A program made the position numbers and the translations under genes. Shown one piece after another: positions 58,204 to 64,000 of a stretch of DNA of 64,000 nt (position 1 is the first letter of the stretch; every line of letters begins with the position of its first letter). The notes under the pieces were generated by a model. It was not told where the DNA came from. It worked only from the letters and a program-made list of their open reading frames with translations, and did no database searches. The stretch is from Aeromicrobium piscarium (GTDB lineage: Bacteria; Actinomycetota; Actinomycetes; Propionibacteriales; Nocardioidaceae). The stretch lies in contig NZ_VLNT01000003.1 in assembly GCF_007421815.1 (NCBI RefSeq), forward strand, positions 186,001 to 250,000, written 5' to 3'.

Positions 58204-59541
58204 ATGACCGACCGTTACCAGTCGCTGATCCAGAATCCGATCGCCCAGTTCCTGGTCAAGAACATCGGCCTGCCCAATCCACCGGAGCTCAAGCGCTGGA
58301 ACGGAGGCCCCCTCGTCGATGGCACCGTGCTGCTCGGCGGGTCCTCGGACGGGCTCCTGTTCGGCTCGCTGCCCCAGCTGCTGAAGAACGACGGGATCGA
58401 GACGACCACGGTGCGCGCCGAAGGACGTCGCTACGCCGGCCTCGTCTTCGACGCCACCGATCTGGCCTCGACCCGTGATCTCATCGCCCTGCAGGAGTTC
58501 TTCACCCCGGTGCTGCGCCAGCTGGCCTCCTGCGGTCGCGTCGTCGTGCTCGGCACCTTGCCGGAACGCACGGCCGGCGCCGGGGCCGCCATCGCCCAGC
58601 GTGGACTCGAGGGCTTCGTGCGATCACTGGGCAAGGAGATCGGCGGTAACGGCAGCACTGCCAATCTGGTCTACGTCTCCCCCGAGGCTGCCGACGCGGT
58701 CGACTCGACACTGCAGTTCCTCCTCTCGCCGAAGTCCGCCTTCGTCGACGGGCAGGTCATCAGGATCGGCACCACCGACCTCGCCGATGCCGAGGAGCCG
58801 GCGGCGTCCGACGCCCCCCTCACGGGCAAGGTCGCTCTCGTGACCGGCGCGTCCCGTGGTCTCGGAGCCGCGATGGCACGCACCCTGCATCGCGATGGCG
58901 CCACCATCGTGGGCTTGGACGTCCCGCCTTTGCAGGGCGACCTCGAGACCCTGATGGACGAGCTCGGTGGAACGTCGATCATCGCCGACATCACGGCCGA
59001 TGACGCCCCGACCACGATCGCCGACCAGCTGGGCGAGGGCGTCGACATCGTCGTCCACAACGCGGGCATCACGCGCGACAAGCGACTCAAGAACATGAAG
59101 GCCGAGAACTGGGACAAGGTCATCGATGTGAGCGTGGGCGCGCCGCAGCGCATCACCGACGAGCTGCTCGACCGCGGGCTGATCCGCGAGGGCGGACGCG
59201 TCATCGGCATCTCCTCGATCGCGGGAATCGCCGGCAACAACGGTCAGACCAACTACGGCACCGCCAAGGCCGGGGTCATCGGCTTCGTGCAGGAGCTGGC
59301 TCCGCGGCTCACCGATCGCCGGATCACGGTCAATGCGATCGCCCCCGGATTCATCGAGACGGACATGGTCCAGACGATGCCGATCGGCATCCGTGAGGCG
59401 GGGCGCCGGCTCAGCTCGCTCTCACAGGGCGGCCAGCCGATCGACGTCGCCGAGGCGATCGCCTGGTACGCCCACCCGGGCTCCGGTGCCATCACCGGCA
59501 ATGTCGTGCGCGTCTGCGGTCAGGGGTTCCTCGGTGCCTGA
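58204..59541 (+). CDS. FabG4-like 3-oxoacyl-(acyl carrier protein/CoA) reductase
   Basis: High-molecular-weight short-chain dehydrogenase of 445 residues. Residues 1-205 form a degenerate Rossmann-like domain as in mycobacterial FabG4. The active domain follows, with VTGASRGLGAAMA (NADH binding), NAG in VVHNAGI, Ser in GISSIAG, and the catalytic NYGTAKAG (Y-x3-K). The preference in FabG4 is for NADH and 3-ketoacyl-CoA. ATG 58204 gives the family N-terminus. The MaoC gene overlaps its stop by 8 nt. Confidence 0.92.
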   Translation: MTDRYQSLIQNPIAQFLVKNIGLPNPPELKRWNGGPLVDGTVLLGGSSDGLLFGSLPQLLKNDGIETTTVRAEGRRYAGLVFDATDLASTRDLIALQEFFTPVLRQLASCGRVVVLGTLPERTAGAGAAIAQRGLEGFVRSLGKEIGGNGSTANLVYVSPEAADAVDSTLQFLLSPKSAFVDGQVIRIGTTDLADAEEPAASDAPLTGKVALVTGASRGLGAAMARTLHRDGATIVGLDVPPLQGDLETLMDELGGTSIIADITADDAPTTIADQLGEGVDIVVHNAGITRDKRLKNMKAENWDKVIDVSVGAPQRITDELLDRGLIREGGRVIGISSIAGIAGNNGQTNYGTAKAGVIGFVQELAPRLTDRRITVNAIAPGFIETDMVQTMPIGIREAGRRLSSLSQGGQPIDVAEAIAWYAHPGSGAITGNVVRVCGQGFLGA

Positions 59542-60421
59542 CCAGAACACGCGCACGTTCGACTCCGCGCCAGCGGGGCTGCCGCTCATGCTCAAGGCCG
59601 CGTTGCCGGCATTGCCGGTCATCGGGTCGCTGCCGGGGATCAAGCACTCGCGCGGCGAGCTGCCCGAGACCACGCTGATCCGCCGGCGGGTCACGACGGA
59701 TCAGGCCCATCTCGAGCGGTACCGCCGGGTCTGCGGATTCGACCCGTTCTCGTCGCTCCCGGCGACGTACCCGCATCTGGCCGCGCACACCCTGCACCTG
59801 ACGATGATGACCGACACGTCGTTCCCCTTCACGCCGATGGGCGCGGTGCATCTGCGGAACCGGATCACCCAGCATCGCCCGATCGGCGTGACGGAGTCGT
59901 ACGACATCTCCTTGCGTGCCGCCCAGCTCACACCGCATCCGAAGGGGCAGCTCGTCGAACTGCTCTCGGAGGCGCGGGTCGGCGACGAGCTCGTCTGGGA
60001 CGAGAGCATGACGCTCTTCTTTCGCGGCCGCAGCGGCAGCGGGCCTGAGCCGACGACTCCCCCGCTGGACGGTGTCGAGGCACCGCGCGGACCGATCCAC
60101 TGGACGCTGCCCGGTGGCCTGGGGCGCAGTTACGGGGCCGTGTCCGGGGATCGCAATCCGATCCATCTGCATCCGCTCACCGCCAAGGCCTTCGGATTCC
60201 CCCGCGCCATCGCGCACGGGATGTGGACCAAGGCCAAGTGCCTGTCGGCGCTCGACGACCTGCCCGAGGCGTACACCGCGACGGTCGAGTTCAAGAAGCC
60301 GATCCTGCTGCCCGGCACCATCGTCTTCGGCAGCGAGCGCCAGTCCGGACGCACGATCTTCGGTGTGCGGAGCGAGGACGGCTCGACCGAGCATCTCGTC
60401 GGCGCCATCGTCCCCGCCTGA
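59534..60421 (+). CDS. MaoC-family (R)-specific enoyl-CoA hydratase, HtdX-like
   Basis: Hydratase of 295 residues, double hot-dog type. The C-terminal hydratase-2 motif YGAVSGDRNPIHLH carries the catalytic Asp and His, followed by A-x2-FGFPRAIAHGM. The N-terminal half is a degenerate hot-dog. GTG 59534 overlaps the fabG4 stop by 8 nt, so the two enzymes work as consecutive steps on the same acyl chain. A terminator hairpin follows. Confidence 0.9.
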   Translation: MPDQNTRTFDSAPAGLPLMLKAALPALPVIGSLPGIKHSRGELPETTLIRRRVTTDQAHLERYRRVCGFDPFSSLPATYPHLAAHTLHLTMMTDTSFPFTPMGAVHLRNRITQHRPIGVTESYDISLRAAQLTPHPKGQLVELLSEARVGDELVWDESMTLFFRGRSGSGPEPTTPPLDGVEAPRGPIHWTLPGGLGRSYGAVSGDRNPIHLHPLTAKAFGFPRAIAHGMWTKAKCLSALDDLPEAYTATVEFKKPILLPGTIVFGSERQSGRTIFGVRSEDGSTEHLVGAIVPA

Positions 60422-60445
60422 CCAGCGGCGCCCCGTTCCTAGCGG

Positions 60446-60485
60446 GCCTCCTCATCGCCAGGCCCTCGCCGGCCGATGAGGAGGC
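60446..60485 (+). terminator. Terminator after the fabG4-MaoC operon
   Basis: Perfect 12-bp stem (60446-60457 with 60474-60485) and a 16-nt loop, 24 nt after the MaoC stop. Confidence 0.6.
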
Positions 60486-60527
60486 TCGCCTCAGCTTCCC
60501 GGGGGAGGCGCCGATGGCCGCGCTTTG

Positions 60528-60540
60528 TACCCTGGTACCC
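60528..60540 (+). promoter_or_regulatory. -10 element and small palindrome before the XRE-cupin gene
   Basis: TACCCT (60528-60533) ends 7 nt before GTG 60541, the leaderless spacing seen elsewhere in the window. The hexamer lies within GTACC-CT-GGTAC (60527-60538), a palindrome that could be the regulator's own operator. Confidence 0.45.
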
Positions 60541-61236
60541 GTGGCGACATCCACGGAGACATCAGATGCGAGCTCGACGGACGGCGCCCCCCCTCACGAT
60601 GGAAAGGTGCCGACCACGATGAGCCCCTCTCGCCCTTCACCGGATCCCTCGTCCATGGGCTTCCCGGTGGCGGCCATGCTGGAGAGCATCGGAGCGACCG
60701 CCCACGCACGCCGCCGCGAGAAGGGTCTCACCCTGGCCGAGCTGTCGGCCTTGTCGGGCCTCAGCCCCGCGATCATCAGCCAACTGGAGCGCGGGCAGGC
60801 CAACCCGTCGTTCTCGACCCTCGCGCAGCTGGCCCACGGACTGGACCTGCCGGTCGGCAAGTTCCTCCCCAGCCACACCAGCACCATGTCTCCCGTCGTG
60901 CGCAGATCGGAGCGCCGCGATCTGCGCAGCGTGGCCCCCGAAGCGGTAGGCCAGGAGGTCTTCGAGCTGTTGACTCCCGACCTCAATGGCACCATCGAGG
61001 CGCTCTGGGTGGTCACGCCCGCGGGCCACGACACCAGCGACCAGCCCTTCACCCATGGCGGCGAGGAGGTCGGTATCGTGCTTTCCGGCCGTCTCGATGT
61101 GTACCTGGACGGCCGGTGCCACACCCTCGATGAGGGAGACTCGATCACTTTCGACTCCACCATCCCGCACTGGTACGCGAACAGCTACGACGAGACGTGC
61201 ACGGCGATCTGGATCGTCTCGCCGCCGACTTGGTAA
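60541..61236 (+). CDS. XRE-family regulator with cupin domain
   Basis: Transcription factor joining a helix-turn-helix (about residues 48-100, AHARRREKGLTLAELSALSG...ISQLERGQANPS) to a C-terminal cupin (GGEEVGIVLSGRLDVYLDG). Such proteins bind a small catabolic ligand. GTG 60541 is proposed because of the -10 hexamer 7 nt upstream (231 residues). ATG 60619, with GGAAAGG about 11 nt upstream, gives 205 residues and is a real alternative; the extra N-terminus is Ser/Thr/Pro-rich. It ends 12 nt before the CoA-transferase gene and probably controls it. Confidence 0.8.
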   Translation: MATSTETSDASSTDGAPPHDGKVPTTMSPSRPSPDPSSMGFPVAAMLESIGATAHARRREKGLTLAELSALSGLSPAIISQLERGQANPSFSTLAQLAHGLDLPVGKFLPSHTSTMSPVVRRSERRDLRSVAPEAVGQEVFELLTPDLNGTIEALWVVTPAGHDTSDQPFTHGGEEVGIVLSGRLDVYLDGRCHTLDEGDSITFDSTIPHWYANSYDETCTAIWIVSPPTW

Positions 61237-61248
61237 GGCAGGTGCCCC

Positions 61249-62427
61249 ATGGGAGGCCCGTTGGACGGTATCAGGATCATCGACTTCACCCAGGTCATGC
61301 TCGGTCCGTCCTGCACGCAGACTCTGGGTGACTTCGGCGCGGATGTCGTCAAGGTCGAGCGGCCTCAGGGCGGCGATCTCTCGCGCACTGGAGTGCTGGC
61401 CCACACCGGTGCCGACAATCCGGTCTTCCTCAGCTTGAATCGCAACAAGCGCGGTATCGCGATCGATCTCACCAGCGAGGACGGCCGCCGGGTCGTACAC
61501 GACCTGCTGCGCGATGCCGATGTCGTCGTCAGCAACTTCCGCCCCGGGGTCATGGAGCGCCTGGGCCTCGGCTACGAGGCCGTCTCGGCGATCAACCCAC
61601 GGATCATCTGGGCAGCGGGCTCGGGCTTCGGCTCCAGTGGGCCCTATGTCCACAAGGGCGGCCAGGACGTGCTCGGGCAGGCGTACTCCGGGGTGATGAA
61701 GCGTCTCTCCGATCCGAGCCACCCGGTCGCCATCTACGCCACTCCCCTCGCCGACTACACCGCGGGCCTCCATCTCGTCCAGGGCATCCTGCTCGCCCTG
61801 CTGGATCGTGAGCGCACGGGCCGCGGCCAGCAAGTGGAGGTCAGTCTCTACGACTCGATGCTGGCCATGCAGATGCAGGAGGCCACGACCCGGCTGATGT
61901 TCGACGAGGAGCTGAACTGGGCGCTGATGCCTTTGAGTGGCTGCTTCCCCACCGCGGACTCCGAGATCGTCATCATCGGCGCCTTCAAGCCGAACCCCCT
62001 CGCCGATATCTGCGCGGCCCTCGGGCTACCGGATCTCTCAGCCGAGGAGCGCTTCTCGTCCTTGGACCGGTTGAAGGAGAACCGCACCGAGATTCGGAAA
62101 ATCATCGCGGAACGGCTGTGTGAGCGCTCGTCCGAACACTGGCTCACGGCGCTGGAGGAGCAGGACGTCCTGTGCGGCCCGGTCCGCACACTCGCCGAGG
62201 CGCTCAGCGACCCGCAGACGGCGCACAACCAGATGATCCTCGAGTTCACCGACGACGAGGGGCGACTCGTCCGCACCATCGCTCCCCCGATCACGATGTC
62301 CGCCGTGACCCCCGAGGTCAGGCATACGCCGCCCCGGCTGGGGCAGCACAGTCACGAGTTGCTGGCGGAGCTCGGCTACGACAGCAGCGATATCGAGGCG
62401 CTCTTCGCCGACGGCTCCGTGCGCTGA
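61249..62427 (+). CDS. CaiB/BaiF-type class III CoA transferase
   Basis: Moves CoA between carboxylic acids. The 392-residue protein begins GPLDGIRIIDFTQVMLGPSCTQTLGDFGADV, with other blocks FLSLNRNKRGIAIDL, NFRPGVMERLGLGYE and the KGGQDVLGQAYSG region near the catalytic Asp. Its place between an XRE-cupin regulator and an MHS transporter suggests activation of an imported carboxylate; which one is unknown. A terminator hairpin lies 21 nt downstream. Confidence 0.9.
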   Translation: MGGPLDGIRIIDFTQVMLGPSCTQTLGDFGADVVKVERPQGGDLSRTGVLAHTGADNPVFLSLNRNKRGIAIDLTSEDGRRVVHDLLRDADVVVSNFRPGVMERLGLGYEAVSAINPRIIWAAGSGFGSSGPYVHKGGQDVLGQAYSGVMKRLSDPSHPVAIYATPLADYTAGLHLVQGILLALLDRERTGRGQQVEVSLYDSMLAMQMQEATTRLMFDEELNWALMPLSGCFPTADSEIVIIGAFKPNPLADICAALGLPDLSAEERFSSLDRLKENRTEIRKIIAERLCERSSEHWLTALEEQDVLCGPVRTLAEALSDPQTAHNQMILEFTDDEGRLVRTIAPPITMSAVTPEVRHTPPRLGQHSHELLAELGYDSSDIEALFADGSVR

Positions 62428-62448
62428 CTCACGGTCGCCGATCTCCTC

Positions 62449-62497
62449 CACCGCCTCCCCGGTCCACCACCATCGCCGTGACTTCGGGGAGGCGGTG
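62449..62497 (+). terminator. Terminator after the CoA-transferase gene
   Basis: Perfect 13-bp stem (62449-62461 with 62485-62497) around a 23-nt loop, 21 nt after the stop. Confidence 0.6.
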
Positions 62498-62591
62498 TCG
62501 TCTGTCCGCGCTGGCCTGATGGGTCTCGACCGGGTCACTCATGGATGTGCCGGCAACGGACGACCACGACGTGACCGTAGACATAATAAAA

Positions 62592-62605
62592 ATCTTTAGT
62601 AAGAT
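62592..62605. promoter_or_regulatory. AT-rich palindrome before the MFS gene
   Basis: ATCTT-TAGT-AAGAT sits in an A+T-rich island (about 62577-62612) that stands out in this GC-rich DNA, 60 nt before the transporter start. It could be a regulator site overlapping an AT-rich promoter (TAATAAAAAT lies just upstream). Confidence 0.45.
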
Positions 62606-62665
62606 AAAACACGATCCGGGGCAGCTCCGCATGGCTTCTCCGCTCGACGTCTTACGAGGAGAAGT

Positions 62666-63958
62666 ATGACTGACACCACACATGGGGCCACTCGCGCCCG
62701 CGATGAGCTCACTCCCGAGACCCGCCGTGGACTGCTCAGCTTGGGGCTGGGCAACACCCTCGAGTGGTACGACTGGATGATCTTCGGCCTGCTCTCGACC
62801 TACATCGGGCCGAATTTCTTCCCCAATGACGACCCGGTGGCGTCGACTCTCAGCACCTTGGCGGTCTTCGCGGTCGGATTCCTCTTCCGCCCCCTCGGCG
62901 GAGTCGTGCTCGGCACCATCGCCGACCGCATCGGCCGCCGGCGCGTCATGATGTTCTCAATCACGATCATGGCGCTGAGCACCCTGGTCATCGCGATCGC
63001 CCCCACCTACGATCAGATCGGCCCGTGGGCGGGCGTCATTCTCCTGCTCTGCCGCGTCGTGCAGGGCATCTCGGCCGGAGTCGAGGCTCCGCTCTCGACC
63101 GCCCACGCCATCGAACTCGTGCCACCCGGCCGCGAAGGCTACGTCGCCGGCATCATGGCGTTCTACGTCAACCTCGGCATCGTCGGCGCGCCGCTGGTCA
63201 CCTTCCTCATCTCGCTGACCATCCCGGCCGGCCACATGGACGACTGGGGATGGCGGATCGCCTTCGCCATCGGCGCCGCCTCGAGCGTCGTCATCCTGTA
63301 CCTGCGCCGCAATCTGCCCGAGACCATGACCAGCAGCGAGAGCGAGGAGTCCGCGGGCTCCGTCTGGGTCGGCGTCCGGCGGGCCTGGCTCAGCGTGCTG
63401 GCGATCGTCTTCATCGTCGGCGCCGTCCAGGCCTATAACTACGCCTGGAACACCGGGCTCCCCAATGCGGCCCGTTCGGTGATGGACGAGGACCCCCAGA
63501 AGGTCTTCGGCCTCACCACGATCCTGGGGCTCATCCTGGTCATCGGCGCCAGGATCGTCGGGCGCCTGACCGATGGCCGCGACCTCGCACCCTGGTTCGT
63601 CGTGACCCGGCTGCTCGCCGTTCCCTCCGTATTCCTCATGCTGCTCTACACCCAGCCCGGGCTCGGCGGCTTCGCGGCCGTGCTCCTCGGCGGATCCGTG
63701 GTGCTCGTTCTCAACATGACCCTCTACAACGTTATCTCCACCTCGCTGATGGAGAAGCGCTTCCGCGGCGCCGGCACCTCGCTGGGCTATGGCCTCGGGG
63801 TCGCGCTCTTCGGCGGCACCGCCTCCTATCTGCTCGTCTGGTTCCAGTCCCGCGGACTCGACTGGGCTTTCCCCCTCTATGTGGCCACGCTCTCCGTGGT
63901 CAGCGTGGTGCTGTACCTGCTCGCCCGGAAGTACAACGGCGTTCACGCCGGAAAATGA
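62666..63958 (+). CDS. MFS transporter, metabolite:H+ symporter (MHS) type
   Basis: Inner-membrane carrier of 430 residues with about 12 hydrophobic segments. The family motif GLGNTLEWYDWMIFGL is in the first segment and the MFS loop GTIADRIGRRRVMM between segments 2 and 3. MHS carriers import carboxylates and zwitterions such as proline, betaine, citrate or shikimate. GAGGAG lies about 6 nt before ATG 62666. It probably brings in the substrate of the CoA transferase. Confidence 0.9.
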   Translation: MTDTTHGATRARDELTPETRRGLLSLGLGNTLEWYDWMIFGLLSTYIGPNFFPNDDPVASTLSTLAVFAVGFLFRPLGGVVLGTIADRIGRRRVMMFSITIMALSTLVIAIAPTYDQIGPWAGVILLLCRVVQGISAGVEAPLSTAHAIELVPPGREGYVAGIMAFYVNLGIVGAPLVTFLISLTIPAGHMDDWGWRIAFAIGAASSVVILYLRRNLPETMTSSESEESAGSVWVGVRRAWLSVLAIVFIVGAVQAYNYAWNTGLPNAARSVMDEDPQKVFGLTTILGLILVIGARIVGRLTDGRDLAPWFVVTRLLAVPSVFLMLLYTQPGLGGFAAVLLGGSVVLVLNMTLYNVISTSLMEKRFRGAGTSLGYGLGVALFGGTASYLLVWFQSRGLDWAFPLYVATLSVVSVVLYLLARKYNGVHAGK

Positions 63959-63966
63959 AAGGAATC

Positions 63967-64000
63967 ATGCACACCAACGACCTTGCACTCACCACGGGCG
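63967..64000 (+). CDS. Start of a further gene cut by the window edge
   Basis: ATG 63967 follows AAAGGA (spacing about 4 nt) and is 8 nt after the MFS stop on the same strand. Eleven codons are visible (M-H-T-N-D-L-A-L-T-T-G), too few to name a family. It is likely part of the same catabolic operon. Confidence 0.55.
   Translation, partial: MHTNDLALTTG

Overview
The window is a GC-rich, densely packed chromosomal segment of an actinobacterium. Actinobacterial markers include rbpA, whiA with yvcK and rapZ, sufR-type control of the suf operon, opcA beside zwf, a SerB with two ACT domains, DUF3099 and many apparently leaderless genes. From memory, the order gap-pgk-tpiA-secG, uvrC-rapZ-yvcK-whiA, tkt-tal-zwf-opcA-pgl, ctaB, ctaA, ABC exporter and sufR-B-D-C-S-U-T matches one conserved neighbourhood in Mycobacterium tuberculosis (about Rv1420 to Rv1466). 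The organism therefore carries the ancestral actinobacterial backbone. I lean towards Propionibacteriales (Nocardioidaceae-like), but the sequence here does not prove that. I saw no rRNA or tRNA gene, prophage, insertion sequence or CRISPR array.

Layout. 1-7,103: peptide deformylase (cut by the window edge), a SpoU rRNA methyltransferase, a PEBP protein, an ABC ATPase-NfeD-SPFH membrane operon, serB, dodecin, DUF3099 and SURF1. 7,090-15,403 (minus): an ABC-F ATPase and a complete suf Fe-S assembly operon, sufR-sufB-sufD-Rieske ferredoxin-sufC-sufS-sufU-sufT, most of it joined by 4-nt stop/start overlaps. 15,605-17,873: a stand-alone LigD-type polymerase facing an ATP-dependent DNA ligase. 17,921-22,015: a small membrane protein, an ABC-2 exporter, heme A synthase (ctaA) and heme O synthase (ctaB), with a cluster of three hairpins between the last two. 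22,088-30,185: a pentose-phosphate operon, tkt-tal-pgi-zwf-opcA-pgl. 30,209-36,784 (minus): an accessory island made of a GntR regulator, a 1,124-residue molybdopterin oxidoreductase fused to its own flavin reductase and ferredoxin, an AtoE-type transporter and an ornithine cyclodeaminase-family enzyme. 36,983-40,626 (minus): lower glycolysis (gap-pgk-tpiA) followed by secG and rbpA. 40,712-48,362 (minus): uvrA-uvrC-rapZ-yvcK-whiA. 48,586-56,010: an MBL hydrolase, a cytochrome P450, an APC permease, TerC, an aldose epimerase and uvrB. 56,064-60,421: a TetR regulator, a thiolase, and a FabG4/MaoC pair resembling mycobacterial fadA2 / fabG4-htdX. 60,541-64,000: a second accessory catabolic locus with an XRE-cupin regulator, a class III CoA transferase, an MHS-family MFS transporter and the start of one more gene.

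Regulation read from the sequence. About fifteen genes have a TANNNT hexamer ending 5-7 nt before the start codon, which suggests leaderless mRNAs. The sufR promoter carries ACACT-N5-TGTGA, the palindrome I recall for mycobacterial SufR. Two matching 14-bp palindromes (consensus GGTNATCGANTACC) lie before the GntR gene and before the molybdenum-enzyme operon, and so define a likely local regulon. A dispersed family of intergenic hairpins sharing a CGGTGAGC core is present at about 20.9 and 48.5 kb, with a possible further member at 27.0 kb.
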